From assembly GCF_000718985.1 (NCBI RefSeq), contig NZ_JODL01000006.1, forward strand, positions 124,001 through 188,000: 64,000 nucleotides of DNA, in the 5' to 3' direction. The stretch comes from Streptomyces megasporus (GTDB taxonomy: Bacteria > Actinomycetota > Actinomycetes > Streptomycetales > Streptomycetaceae). Position numbers and translations under genes: made by a program. Positions 17,796-26,623 of this stretch are shown here, piece by piece; the first letter of the stretch is position 1; each line of letters starts with the position of its first letter. Below the pieces are notes generated by a model. That model worked only from the letters and a program-made list of their open reading frames with translations, was not told where the DNA came from and searched no databases.

Positions 17796-18356
17796 GTGAC
17801 ATCCGTGACCCCCTACTCCGACGAGCTGCGCAGCCTGCTGCTCAGCCGGATCCGTGACGTGCCCGACTATCCCAAGCCGGGTGTGCTGTTCAAGGACATC
17901 ACCCCGCTGCTGGCGGACCCCGAGGCCTTCGGCGCGCTCACCGGCGTGCTGGCCGGACTGTGCCGGGAACGCGGGGCCACCAAGGTGGTGGGCCTGGAGG
18001 CGCGCGGCTTCATCCTCGCCGCCCCGGTGGCGGTGGAGGCAGGGGTCGGCTTCGTCCCCGTGCGCAAGGCGGGCAAGCTGCCCGGCGCCACCCTGGCCCA
18101 GGCGTACGAGCTGGAGTACGGCAGCGCCGAGATCGAGATCCACGCCGAGGACCTCACCCCCGAGGACCGGGTGCTGGTGATCGACGACGTGCTGGCCACC
18201 GGCGGCACCGCCGAGGCGTCGCTGCGGCTCATCCGCCGCTCCGGGGCCCAGGTCGCGGGGGTGGCCGTCCTGATGGAGCTGAGCTTCCTGCCGGGACGGA
18301 TCCGGCTGGAACCCGCCCTGGAGGGCGCCCCGCTGGACGTCCTGATCACCATCTGA
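17796..18356 (+). CDS. apt: adenine phosphoribosyltransferase
   Basis: A 186-residue purine salvage enzyme that makes AMP from adenine and PRPP. The PRPP loop VLVIDDVLATGGTA is intact, and the hood/flexible loop region (RKAGKLPG) is typical of the family. Start GTG at 17796. It lies immediately upstream of relA, an association conserved across actinobacteria and probably linked to purine nucleotide homeostasis. Confidence 0.95.
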   Translation: MTSVTPYSDELRSLLLSRIRDVPDYPKPGVLFKDITPLLADPEAFGALTGVLAGLCRERGATKVVGLEARGFILAAPVAVEAGVGFVPVRKAGKLPGATLAQAYELEYGSAEIEIHAEDLTPEDRVLVIDDVLATGGTAEASLRLIRRSGAQVAGVAVLMELSFLPGRIRLEPALEGAPLDVLITI

Positions 18357-18448
18357 GAGCGGTCGGACCGCGGGCTCACACGAGCGACCGGTCCGCCGGG
18401 GCCGTCCGGACCGCTCCGGGCGGCCCCTCCCCGTCGTGGCCCCATCGC

Positions 18449-18481
18449 GGTTCCGTCGCGTTTCCGCCGCGTTTCCGTCGC
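18449..18481. repeat. three 11-bp tandem repeats before relA
   Basis: GGTTCCGTCGC (18449), GTTTCCGCCGC (18460) and GTTTCCGTCGC (18471) are adjacent near-copies in the 283-bp apt-relA gap. No protein-coding sequence is seen in this gap. TACCAT at 18556-18561 is a possible -10 for relA downstream of the repeats. Confidence 0.6.
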
Positions 18482-18639
18482 GCGGGCCCCGTCGGCCGTG
18501 ACGCCCTCGGTCGCGTCCCCGGCGGACGACCGGACCGTTCCGGGGTCCGGGTGGATACCATGGCAGAGTCCGGCCGGTCCGGCCGGAACCTCCCTCTTCC
18601 CCCGCCACCGGCGAGGAGGGGCCCACCGAGGAGTTGCCC

Positions 18640-21168
18640 TTGCCAGACGAGGCCCAGCCGCTCACCACAGCGCAGCACCAGGACGCCAGGCCGGCGAAGC
18701 CCTCCAAGGCGAACGGCACGGCCGCCGGGCCCGGCGGCGCCCCGACGAAGCCGCAGCCGTCCGCCGCGTCGCCGGGCCGCACGGGTGCGTCCTCGCAGCC
18801 GAGTGGGCGGCGCGACGACTCCGGCGCGCGCGACCGGAGCCCGGCGACGCGCGCCATCTCGGGCGTCTCCGGCCGTTCCGGTTCCTCCAACCGCGTCCGC
18901 GCCCGGCTGGCCCGACTGGGCGTCCAGCGCTCCAACCCGTACAACCCCGTCCTGGAGCCGCTGCTGCGGATCGTGCGCGGCAACGATCCCAAGGCCGACA
19001 CCTCCGCGCTGCGCCAGATCGAGCGCGCCTACCAGGTCGCCGAGCGCTGGCACCGCGGGCAGAAGCGCAAGAGCGGCGACCCGTACATCACCCATCCGCT
19101 GGCCGTCACCACCATCCTCGCCGAGCTGGGCATGGACCCGGCCACGCTGATGGCGGGCCTGCTGCACGACACGGTCGAGGACACCGAGTACGGCCTGGAC
19201 ACCCTGCGTCGCGACTTCGGCGACCAGGTGGCCCTCCTCGTCGACGGCGTCACCAAGCTGGACAAGGTCAAGTTCGGCGAGGCCGCGCAGGCGGAGACGG
19301 TCCGCAAGATGGTCGTCGCCATGGCCAAGGACCCGCGTGTGCTGGTCATCAAGCTGGCCGACCGCCTGCACAACATGCGCACCATGCGCTACCTCAAGCG
19401 GGAGAAGCAGGAGCAGAAGGCGCGCGAGACGCTGGAGATCTACGCGCCGCTCGCCCACCGCCTGGGCATGAACACCATCAAGTGGGAGCTGGAGGACCTC
19501 GCCTTCGCGATCCTCTACCCCAAGATGTACGACGAGATCGTGCGGCTGGTGGCCGAACGTGCGCCCAAGCGGGACGAGTACCTGGCGAAGGTCATCGACG
19601 AGGTGCAGGCCGACCTGCGCGGGGCCCGCATCAAGGCGACCGTCACCGGCCGCCCCAAGCACTACTACAGCGTCTACCAGAAGATGATCGTGCGGGGCCG
19701 CGACTTCGCCGAGATCTACGACCTGGTGGGCATCCGCGTCCTGGTCGACACCGTCCGCGACTGCTACGCGGCGCTGGGGACCGTCCACGCCCGGTGGAAC
19801 CCGGTGCCGGGGCGGTTCAAGGACTACATCGCGATGCCCAAGTTCAACATGTACCAGTCGTTGCACACGACGGTCATCGGGCCCGACGGCAAGCCGGTCG
19901 AGTTGCAGATCCGCACCTACGACATGCACCGCCGCGCCGAGTACGGCATCGCCGCCCACTGGAAGTACAAGCAGGACGCCGTGGCCGGCGCCTCCAAGGT
20001 CCGCACCGACGCGCCCGCGCGGAAAGGCGGCGACGCCGTCAACGACATGGCGTGGCTGCGGCAGTTGCTGGACTGGCAGAAGGAGACGGAGGACCCGGGC
20101 GAGTTCCTGGAGTCGCTGCGCTTCGACCTCTCCCGCAACGAGGTCTTCGTCTTCACGCCCAAGGGCGACGTCATAGCGCTTCCGGCGGGCGCCACCCCCG
20201 TGGACTTCGCCTACGCGGTCCACACCGAGGTCGGCCACCGCACCATCGGCGCGCGGGTCAACGGACGGCTCGTCCCGCTGGAGTCCACGCTCGACAACGG
20301 GGACCTAGTGGAGGTCTTCACCTCCAAGTCGCCCGGTGCCGGGCCGTCCCGCGACTGGCTGAGCTTCGTCAAGTCGCCCAGGGCCCGCAACAAGATCCGC
20401 GCGTGGTTCTCCAAGGAACGCCGCGAGGAGGCCATCGAGCAGGGCAAGGACGCCATCGTGCGGGCCATGCGCAAGCAGAATCTGCCGATCCAGCGCATCC
20501 TGACCGGCGACTCCCTGGTCACCCTCGCGCACGAGATGCGCTACCCCGACATCTCGGCGCTCTACGCCGCGATCGGCGAGGGGCACGTCTCAGCGCAGAA
20601 CGTCGTCCAGAAGCTCATCCAGGCCATCGGCGGCGAGGAGGCGGCCAACGAGGACATCGCGGAGACCTCCCCGCCGCTGCGCCGGCGCTCCAAGCGGCGC
20701 GCCGGCGCCGACCCGGGCGTGGTCGTCAAGGGCGTGGACGACGTGTGGGTCAAACTGGCCCGCTGCTGCACGCCCGTGCCCGGCGACCCGATCATCGGCT
20801 TCGTCACCCGCGGCAACGGGGTGTCCGTCCACCGCGCCGACTGCGTCAACGTCGAGTCGCTCTCGCGGGAGCCGGAGCGCATCCTCGACGTCGAGTGGGC
20901 CCCGACCCAGTCCTCCGTCTTCCTGGTCGCCATCCAGGTCGAGGCGCTGGACCGCTCCCGGCTGCTGTCGGACGTCACCCGCGTGCTCTCCGACCAGCAC
21001 GTCAACATCCTCTCGGCGGCCGTCCAGACCTCCCGGGACCGGGTGGCCACCTCCCGCTTCACCTTCGAGATGGGCGACCCCAAGCACCTGGGGCACGTGC
21101 TGAAGGCGGTGCGCGGGGTGGAGGGCGTCTACGACGTCTACCGCGTCACCTCGGCCCGCCGGTCGTAG
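18640..21168 (+). CDS. relA: bifunctional (p)ppGpp synthetase/hydrolase Rel
   Basis: An 842-residue long RSH protein. The hydrolase HD domain has His152 and the HD pair at 176-177 in HDTVEDT. The synthetase domain carries the bifunctional-type RFKD motif at 392-395 and YQSLHT. Then come TGS, a zinc-finger-like domain with a Cys-Cys pair at about 709-710, and an ACT domain (about 765-840). The N-terminal ~100 residues are Ala/Ser/Pro-rich and probably disordered. TTG at 18640 fits because AGGAG (18629-18633) is 6 nt upstream; TTG at 18634 is too close. It makes and degrades the stringent alarmone in response to stalled ribosomes. The name relA follows Streptomyces usage. Confidence 0.96.
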   Translation: MPDEAQPLTTAQHQDARPAKPSKANGTAAGPGGAPTKPQPSAASPGRTGASSQPSGRRDDSGARDRSPATRAISGVSGRSGSSNRVRARLARLGVQRSNPYNPVLEPLLRIVRGNDPKADTSALRQIERAYQVAERWHRGQKRKSGDPYITHPLAVTTILAELGMDPATLMAGLLHDTVEDTEYGLDTLRRDFGDQVALLVDGVTKLDKVKFGEAAQAETVRKMVVAMAKDPRVLVIKLADRLHNMRTMRYLKREKQEQKARETLEIYAPLAHRLGMNTIKWELEDLAFAILYPKMYDEIVRLVAERAPKRDEYLAKVIDEVQADLRGARIKATVTGRPKHYYSVYQKMIVRGRDFAEIYDLVGIRVLVDTVRDCYAALGTVHARWNPVPGRFKDYIAMPKFNMYQSLHTTVIGPDGKPVELQIRTYDMHRRAEYGIAAHWKYKQDAVAGASKVRTDAPARKGGDAVNDMAWLRQLLDWQKETEDPGEFLESLRFDLSRNEVFVFTPKGDVIALPAGATPVDFAYAVHTEVGHRTIGARVNGRLVPLESTLDNGDLVEVFTSKSPGAGPSRDWLSFVKSPRARNKIRAWFSKERREEAIEQGKDAIVRAMRKQNLPIQRILTGDSLVTLAHEMRYPDISALYAAIGEGHVSAQNVVQKLIQAIGGEEAANEDIAETSPPLRRRSKRRAGADPGVVVKGVDDVWVKLARCCTPVPGDPIIGFVTRGNGVSVHRADCVNVESLSREPERILDVEWAPTQSSVFLVAIQVEALDRSRLLSDVTRVLSDQHVNILSAAVQTSRDRVATSRFTFEMGDPKHLGHVLKAVRGVEGVYDVYRVTSARRS

Positions 21169-21194
21169 CCGGCCCGTAGTCGGCCGGCCCCACG

Positions 21195-21233
21195 GACGAA
21201 ACGGGAAGACGAAACGAGAAGACGAAAAGGGAG
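21195..21233. repeat. three 13-nt tandem repeats after relA
   Basis: Near-copies of GACGAAACGGGAA begin at 21195, 21208 and 21221, directly before the relA terminator. They lie in non-coding sequence between convergent genes. Confidence 0.6.
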
Positions 21234-21266
21234 GGCCCCGGCGCCGTACGGCGCCGGGGCCCTCCC
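21229..21266. terminator. bidirectional terminator between relA and DUF349 gene
   Basis: 21229-21247 is the exact reverse complement of 21248-21266, a perfect 38-nt palindrome between convergent genes. Confidence 0.85.
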
Positions 21267-21308
21267 CGTCACGGTTTTCCTCCCGGTTCCCCGGGGCGGT
21301 TCGGCCGG

Positions 21309-22538
21309 TCAGCCGGAGAACTCGCGCAGGCCCTTGAGCGCCTGCTCCAGCAGGGCCTGGCGGCCCTCCAGCTCCTTCTCCAGCTTCTCCGCCTTGGCGG
21401 TGTTGCCCGCCTCGCGCGCCTTGTCGATCTGCGCGCGGAGCTTGTCCACCGCGTCCTGCAACTGGCCGGTCAGCCCCTCCGCCCGGGCCCGGACCTCGGG
21501 GTTGGTGCGGCGCCACTCGGCCTCCTCGGCCTCCTGGATGGCCCGCTCCACCGCGTGCAGCCGACCCTCGATCCGCGCCCGGGCGTCCCGCGGCACGTGA
21601 CCGATGGCGTCCCAGCGCTCGTTGACGGAGCGGAAGGCGGCCCGGGCGGCCTTGAGATCGGTGATCGGGAGCAGCTTCTCCGCCTCGGCGACCAGCTCCT
21701 CCTTGCGGGCCAGGTTCTCCCGCTGCTCGGCGTCCCGCTCGGCGAAGGCCTCGCCGCGGGCGGCGAAGAACACGTCCTGGGCGCCGCGGAAGCGCTGCCA
21801 CAGGTCGTCCTCGTGCTCGCGCTGGGCCCGGCCCGCGGCCTTCCACTCCTGCATCAGCTCGCGGTACCGCGCGGCCGTCGGACCCCAGTCCGTGGAGCCG
21901 GACAGCGCCTCCGCCTCGGCGACCAGCTTCTCCTTGCGGCGCCGCGCCTCCTCGCGCTGGGCGTCCAGCGACGCGAAGTGCGCCTTGCGCCGCTTGGAGA
22001 AGGCCGAGCGGGCGTGTGAGAAGCGGTGCCACAGCTCGTCGTCGGACTTGCGGTCGAGCCGGGGCAGGCCCTTCCAGGTGTCCACCAGGGCGCGCAGCCG
22101 CTCCCCGGCGGCCCGCCACTGGTCGCTGCGGGCCAGTTCCTCGGCCTCGGCGACCAACTCCTCCTTGGCCCTGCGGGCCTCTTCGGCCTGCCGGGCCCTG
22201 GCGGCCTTGCGCTCCTCCTTGCGGGCCTCGATCAGTTCGGTGAGCTGGTCGAGGCGCCTGCTCAGCGCCTCCAGATCGCCCACCGCGTGCGCCTCGTCGA
22301 CCTGCCCGCGCAGGTGCTCGACGGCCGTCAGCGCGTCCTTGGCCGACAGATCGGTGGTCTTCACCCGGCGTTCAAGGAGGTCGATCTCCACGACCAGGCC
22401 GTCGTACTTGCGCTCGAAGTAGGCGAGGGCTTCCTCGGGGGAGCCCGCCTGCCACGATCCGACGACCCTCTCGCCGTCGGCGGTACGCACGTACACGGTC
22501 CCCGTCTCGTCGACGCGGCCCCACGGGTCGCTGCTCAC
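21309..22538 (-). CDS. DUF349 coiled-coil protein
   Basis: A 409-residue, highly charged helical protein built from repeated DUF349 modules, each with a WK/LWxRF core (for example DTWKGLPRLDRKSDDELWHRF). Long coiled-coil segments and a Lys/Glu-rich C-terminus follow. It has no signal peptide or membrane segment. The function of DUF349 proteins in bacteria is unknown. The GTG start at 22538 has GGAGGAGG upstream. In Streptomyces it stays next to relA and the cyclophilin gene; no direct functional link is shown. Two tandem 20-bp repeats lie about 80-120 nt upstream. Confidence 0.88.
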   Translation of the reverse strand: MSSDPWGRVDETGTVYVRTADGERVVGSWQAGSPEEALAYFERKYDGLVVEIDLLERRVKTTDLSAKDALTAVEHLRGQVDEAHAVGDLEALSRRLDQLTELIEARKEERKAARARQAEEARRAKEELVAEAEELARSDQWRAAGERLRALVDTWKGLPRLDRKSDDELWHRFSHARSAFSKRRKAHFASLDAQREEARRRKEKLVAEAEALSGSTDWGPTAARYRELMQEWKAAGRAQREHEDDLWQRFRGAQDVFFAARGEAFAERDAEQRENLARKEELVAEAEKLLPITDLKAARAAFRSVNERWDAIGHVPRDARARIEGRLHAVERAIQEAEEAEWRRTNPEVRARAEGLTGQLQDAVDKLRAQIDKAREAGNTAKAEKLEKELEGRQALLEQALKGLREFSG

Positions 22539-22616
22539 AGCGCCTCCTCCACATGACGCCGACGGGAGGCGTGCACTCCCGGGCGTCGTCCACAGTTGTC
22601 ATCCGGCCGACAGTTG

Positions 22617-22655
22617 GATTTGACCGGTCGAACCAGATTTGGGCTGGTCGGACCA
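22617..22655. repeat. tandem operator-like repeat upstream of the DUF349 gene
   Basis: GATTTGACCGGTCGAACCA (22617-22635) is followed directly by GATTTGGGCTGGTCGGACCA (22636-22655). Each unit contains an imperfect palindrome of the form (C)TGGTC-G-GACCA(G). The two centres are 20 bp apart, about two helical turns, as for a cooperatively bound regulator. An ACCCTA (22682-22687) on the + strand reads TAGGGT on the - strand and could be the -10, which would place the repeats in the early transcribed leader. Confidence 0.5.
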
Positions 22656-22786
22656 GGGTTTCGCCGGGCCGTCGGCGCAGGCACCCTACCAACGCCCAAC
22701 ATAGGCGACCGGTGCCCGCGCTGTCCGCATTCCGCGCGGCCGAAATCGCGGGGCGACGCGGCCCTCGAACCCGACGGTCCCGGCCG

Positions 22787-23629
22787 TCACTCCTTGCGCA
22801 CGGTCGCCTTGTCGATCACGACGGTCGCGTTCGGCGGGGTGTTGCCCGTCTGCGGGTCCATCGTCGAGCCGGCGTCGGCGATCTTCTTCAGCACGTCCAT
22901 GCCCTTGGTGACGGTGCCGAAGGGGGTGTAGTCCGGGGGCAGCGGGCTGTCCTCGTAGACGAGGAAGAACTGGCTGCCGCCGCTGTCCCGGTTCTCCTTG
23001 GTCTGGGCGTTGTACCGGTTGGCCATGGCGACCGTGCCCGCCGGGTAGGTGCCCTTCTCGACCCTGGGGTCGTCGAGGTTCTCGTCCGGGATGGTGTAGC
23101 CGGGGCCGCCCTGGCCGGTGCCCGTGGGGTCGCCGCACTGCAGCACGTGGATGCCCTCGGTGACCAGACGGTGGCACTTGGTGTGGTCCAGGTAGCCCTC
23201 GCCCACCAGGAACTCGAAGGAGTTCACGGTGCGCGGCGCCTTGGCGGCGTCCATCTCGATCTCGATGTCGCCGCAGGTGGTGTCCAGCTTCATCGTGTAG
23301 GTGGCCGAGGTGTCGATCGACATCTTCGGTTCCTTCTTCCACTGCTTGTCGCCCGGCTCGCCCTTCGCCGGCTTCTCACAGGGGTCCGGGGCCTTGCTGG
23401 TCGCCGTGGCCGAGGGCTCCGCCGCCGCGTTGTCCGACTTCTTCTCGTCGTCCGCGGCCAGTCCGCCGGCAGCCGCGTAGGCCCCGCCGGCCGCCAGTGC
23501 CAGGGCCAGACCACCCGCTATGGACGCGTTGCGGATCCGAGCCTTGCGCCGTGCCTCCGCCCGCCGCTGCTGCTGCCGCAGGTACTTCTCGCGGGCGAGC
23601 TGCTTGCGCCGCTGCTCACTGCTGACCAC
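22787..23629 (-). CDS. membrane-anchored peptidyl-prolyl isomerase (cyclophilin)
   Basis: A 280-residue protein with a short basic cytoplasmic start, one transmembrane segment (about 36-57), a Ser/Ala/Glu linker and an extracytoplasmic cyclophilin domain (about 105-280). GSQFFL and the CHRLV arginine of the active site are present. The loop after the arginine (TEGIHVLQCGDP) departs from the classical FMxQGGD pattern; I believe this is usual for actinobacterial extracytoplasmic cyclophilins, but could not check. The GTG at 23629 was chosen because the reading frame upstream is not coding-like and MVSSEQRRKQLAREKY is the expected start. It is divergent from the metallo-beta-lactamase-fold gene and probably folds secreted or wall proteins. 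Confidence 0.9.
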   Translation of the reverse strand: MVSSEQRRKQLAREKYLRQQQRRAEARRKARIRNASIAGGLALALAAGGAYAAAGGLAADDEKKSDNAAAEPSATATSKAPDPCEKPAKGEPGDKQWKKEPKMSIDTSATYTMKLDTTCGDIEIEMDAAKAPRTVNSFEFLVGEGYLDHTKCHRLVTEGIHVLQCGDPTGTGQGGPGYTIPDENLDDPRVEKGTYPAGTVAMANRYNAQTKENRDSGGSQFFLVYEDSPLPPDYTPFGTVTKGMDVLKKIADAGSTMDPQTGNTPPNATVVIDKATVRKE

Positions 23630-23736
23630 GGGTCGTCTCCTTCGAGTGCTTCGAGGCGTGCGTACGCACGTGTGTGCCACAGCCAGGGCCGTACCGTATA
23701 CGGGATACGGGTTCGCGACCTCCGTCCCGTCGCCGG

Positions 23737-23742
23737 TAGGCT
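23737..23742 (+). promoter_or_regulatory. candidate -10 before the hydrolase-hisS pair
   Basis: TAGGCT lies 64 nt before the hydrolase start in the 177-bp divergent gap. TTCGCG at 23712-23717 could be a -35 with a 19-nt spacer, slightly long. Confidence 0.3.
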
Positions 23743-23806
23743 CTGTGATCGCCGGTTTCGACCGGCGACGGCCGCAACATCCCTGACGGACGATTGAAGG
23801 ACGATC

Positions 23807-24526
23807 GTGCTCATTGCCGGGTTCCCCGCCGGGGCCTGGGGGACCAATTGTTATCTGGTCGCCCCCGCCGCCGGTGAGGAGTGCGTGATCATCGACCCGG
23901 GCCACCGGGCCGCCGAGGGCGTCGAGGAGGCCATCGCCAGACACCGGCTCAAGCCCGTCGCCGTCCTCCTCACCCACGGCCACATCGACCACGTCGCCTC
24001 CGTGGTCCCGGTGTGCGGCGCGCACGACGTGCCCGCCTGGATCCACTCGGAGGACCGGGAGATGATGAGCGACCCCGAGAAGTGGCTCGGGCGCTCCATC
24101 GGACAACCCCTGATGGGCGAGCTCACGATCGGGGAGCCCGACGACGTCCGGGAGCTGACGGACGGGTCCTCGCTCTCCCTGGCGGGTCTGGAGCTGACCG
24201 TCGCGCACGCGCCGGGCCATACCAGGGGGTCGGTGACCTTCCGGATGCCCGAGCAGGCCGACGTCCCGCCGGTGCTGTTCTCGGGCGACCTGTTGTTCGC
24301 CGGCTCCATCGGACGCACCGACCTGCCCGGCGGCGACCACGACGAGATCCTGAGGTCGCTGGCACGCGTGTGCCTGCCCCTGGACGACTCGACCGTGGTG
24401 CTGTCCGGCCACGGCCCCCAGACCACCATCGGCCGCGAGCGCGCCACCAACCCGTTCCTGCGGGAGGTGGCCGCCGGCCGGCACCTGACGGGAGACGGCA
24501 CCGCCGCCCCGCGACGAGGAATGTGA
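23807..24526 (+). CDS. metallo-beta-lactamase-fold hydrolase (glyoxalase II-like)
   Basis: A 239-residue MBL-fold protein. The metal motif THGHIDH, the downstream His in APGHTRGS, the Asp in FSGDLLF, and the late His in LSGHGP are all present, giving a complete two-metal site. It resembles the hydroxyacylglutathione hydrolase branch, but the actinomycete thiol is mycothiol, so the natural substrate is unclear. GTG at 23807 with AAGGA upstream. It overlaps or abuts hisS and is almost certainly cotranscribed with it. Confidence 0.9.
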   Translation: MLIAGFPAGAWGTNCYLVAPAAGEECVIIDPGHRAAEGVEEAIARHRLKPVAVLLTHGHIDHVASVVPVCGAHDVPAWIHSEDREMMSDPEKWLGRSIGQPLMGELTIGEPDDVRELTDGSSLSLAGLELTVAHAPGHTRGSVTFRMPEQADVPPVLFSGDLLFAGSIGRTDLPGGDHDEILRSLARVCLPLDDSTVVLSGHGPQTTIGRERATNPFLREVAAGRHLTGDGTAAPRRGM

Positions 24527-24537
24527 CGACGCAGAAC

Positions 24538-25797
24538 GTGAGCACCTTCACCGCCCCCAGGGGCACCTACGACCTGCTTCCCCCGGAGTCCGCGGACTAC
24601 CTGGCGGTCCGGGAGGCGATCGCCGCGCCGCTGAAGCGCGCCGGATACGGCTACATCGAGACCCCCGGTTTCGAGGACGTGGAACTGTTCGCCCGCGGCG
24701 TGGGCGAGTCCACGGACATCGTCACCAAGGAGATGTACACCCTGACCACCAAGGGCGGCAGCCGCCTGGCGCTGCGGCCCGAGGGCACCGCGCCGGTCGT
24801 CCGCGCGGTCCTGGAGCACAACCTGCACCGCGGCGCCCTGCCGATCAAGGTCTGGTACTCCGGCTCGCAGTACCGCTACGAGCGCCCCCAGGCCGGCCGC
24901 TACCGGCACTTCTCCCAGGTGGGCGCGGAGGCGCTGGGCGCCGAGGACCCGGCCCTGGACGCCGAGCTGATCATCCTGGCCGTGGACGCGTACCGCTCGC
25001 TGGGGCTGAGGAACTTCCGGCTGCTGCTGAACTCCCTCGGCGACCGCGAGTGCCGCCCGGCCTACCGCGCCACCCTCCAGGACTTCCTGCGCGGACTCGA
25101 CCTGGACGAGGCCACCCGCGCCCGGATCGAGATCAACCCGCTGCGGGTGCTGGACGACAAGCGCGAGTCCGTCCAGAAGCAGCTCACCGGCGCCCCGATG
25201 ATGCGCGACCACCTGTGCGAGGCGTGCAAGGAGTACCACGAGCAGGTGCGTGAACTGCTGACGGCGGCCGAGGTCGCGTTCGTCGACGACGAGAAGCTGG
25301 TGCGCGGTCTGGACTACTACACCCGCACCACCTTCGAGTTCGTCCACGACGGGCTCGGCTCGCAGTCCGCGGTCGGCGGCGGCGGTCGCTACGACGGCCT
25401 GTCGGAGATGCTCGGCGGGCCCCCGCTGCCCTCGGTGGGCTGGGCGCTGGGCGTGGACCGCACGGTGCTGGCCCTGCGGGCCGAGGGCGTGGCGCTGCCC
25501 GAGCCCTCGCGCACGCGGGTGTTCGCCGTCCCGCTCGGCGAGCAGGCGCGGCGGACGCTGTTCGGCGTCGTCACCGAGCTGCGTCGGCAGGGGGTCGCGA
25601 CGGACTTCGCGTACGGCGGCAAGGGCCTGAAGAACGCCATGAAGTCGGCCAACCGCTCCGGCGCGGCCTACGCCGTCGTGGCGGGGGAGCGGGACCTGGC
25701 CGAGGGCGTCGTCCAGGTCAAGGACCTCGACAGCGGCGAGCAGACCCCGGTTCCGCTGGACGGTGTGGTGGAGGAGTTGCGACGGAAGCTCGCCTGA
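24538..25797 (+). CDS. hisS: histidyl-tRNA synthetase
   Basis: A class II synthetase of 419 residues from this start. HisRS-specific motifs are visible: motif 2 [13 protein letters not shown], the histidine-A motif [14 protein letters not shown] and GGGGRYDGL (motif region 3). A C-terminal anticodon-binding domain spans about 325-415. GTG at 24538 begins MSTF, matching the usual Streptomyces start. A GTG at 24523 overlaps the previous stop as GTGA and would add 5 residues; GAGGA lies close in front of it, so the start is uncertain between the two. No T-box is seen. Confidence 0.96.
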   Translation: MSTFTAPRGTYDLLPPESADYLAVREAIAAPLKRAGYGYIETPGFEDVELFARGVGESTDIVTKEMYTLTTKGGSRLALRPEGTAPVVRAVLEHNLHRGALPIKVWYSGSQYRYERPQAGRYRHFSQVGAEALGAEDPALDAELIILAVDAYRSLGLRNFRLLLNSLGDRECRPAYRATLQDFLRGLDLDEATRARIEINPLRVLDDKRESVQKQLTGAPMMRDHLCEACKEYHEQVRELLTAAEVAFVDDEKLVRGLDYYTRTTFEFVHDGLGSQSAVGGGGRYDGLSEMLGGPPLPSVGWALGVDRTVLALRAEGVALPEPSRTRVFAVPLGEQARRTLFGVVTELRRQGVATDFAYGGKGLKNAMKSANRSGAAYAVVAGERDLAEGVVQVKDLDSGEQTPVPLDGVVEELRRKLA

Positions 25798-25852
25798 GTC
25801 GTTGAGCGTTGTGCAGAATGAGAATCCCGCCTGAGACGACAGGATGGCAGCC

Positions 25853-26509
25853 ATGACGACGACCACGGCACCACGAGAAGACCTGGCCCGTGCCGACGGG
25901 GGCACGCCCGTACGACGTGGTGCCGTGGGCGCCGGACGCGCCTACGCCCTGCTGCTGGTGATCACCGGCCTGGCCGGGGTGCTCGCGTCGTGGGTGATCA
26001 CGGTCGACAAGTACCGGCTGCTGGAGGCCGAGATCTCCGGCGACACGCTCAACATGGCGTGCGACCTGAACCCGATCGTCTCCTGCGGCAGCGTGATGGA
26101 GAGCGCGCAGGCCGAGGTGTTCGGCTTCCCCAACCCGGTGCTCGGCCTGGTCACCTACGGGATCATCGTCTGCGTCGGGATGAGCCTGCTGGCCGGGGCG
26201 GCCTTCCCCCGCTGGTACTGGCTGACGATGAACGCCGGGATGCTCTTCGGCGTCGGGTTCTGCACCTGGCTGATGTACCAGTCGCTGTACAACATCGGCG
26301 CGCTGTGCCTGTGGTGCAACCTGGCCTGGGTGGCCACGCTGCTGATGTTCTGGTACACGACCTTCCGCAACATCCACAACGGCTTCCTGCCCGCCCCGAC
26401 CTGGCTCCGCGAGGGGGTGGCGGAGTTCCACTGGGCGATCCCGGCGGTCCACATCGGCGTCATCGGCATGCTGGTCCTGACCCGCTGGTGGAACTTCTGG
26501 ATCGGCTGA
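25853..26509 (+). CDS. vitamin K epoxide reductase (VKOR) family protein
   Basis: A 218-residue membrane protein with about five hydrophobic helices. The quinone-side CxxC is Cys152-LW-Cys155, and the loop cysteines Cys70 and Cys78 in MACDLNPIVSC are the second redox pair. Bacterial VKOR re-oxidises DsbA-like oxidases and passes electrons to menaquinone, supporting disulphide formation outside the membrane. No DsbA-like gene adjoins it. The ATG at 25853 is favoured because AGGA (25841-25844) sits 8 nt before it and overlaps the alternative ATG at 25844. It follows hisS by 55 bp. Confidence 0.9.
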   Translation: MTTTTAPREDLARADGGTPVRRGAVGAGRAYALLLVITGLAGVLASWVITVDKYRLLEAEISGDTLNMACDLNPIVSCGSVMESAQAEVFGFPNPVLGLVTYGIIVCVGMSLLAGAAFPRWYWLTMNAGMLFGVGFCTWLMYQSLYNIGALCLWCNLAWVATLLMFWYTTFRNIHNGFLPAPTWLREGVAEFHWAIPAVHIGVIGMLVLTRWWNFWIG

Positions 26510-26522
26510 CCGGCCGGCCGCA

Positions 26523-26577
26523 CGACGAACGGCGAGGGGCCGTCCCGTACCGCGGGGCGGCCCCTCGCCGTTCGTCG
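26523..26577. terminator. terminator after VKOR gene
   Basis: A perfect 20-bp stem (26523-26542 with 26558-26577) encloses a 15-nt loop that can itself pair CCCG with CGGG. Confidence 0.8.
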
Positions 26578-26609
26578 GCGCCACCGGGGGCGCTGTCGGC
26601 GGGGTGGCT

Positions 26610-26615
26610 TAGGGT
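26610..26615 (+). promoter_or_regulatory. -10 box for leaderless rarA mRNA
   Basis: TAGGGT ends 8 nt before the GTG start, so the transcript would have little or no leader. No ribosome binding site precedes the GTG, which agrees. Confidence 0.45.
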
Positions 26616-26623
26616 TTCGTTCC

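Noticed and set aside
22787..23629. Cyclophilin with a broken active site as a novel pseudoenzyme
   Set aside because: The active-site arginine and the GSQFFL motif remain; the altered loop appears typical of actinobacterial membrane cyclophilins, so it was not reported as unusual.
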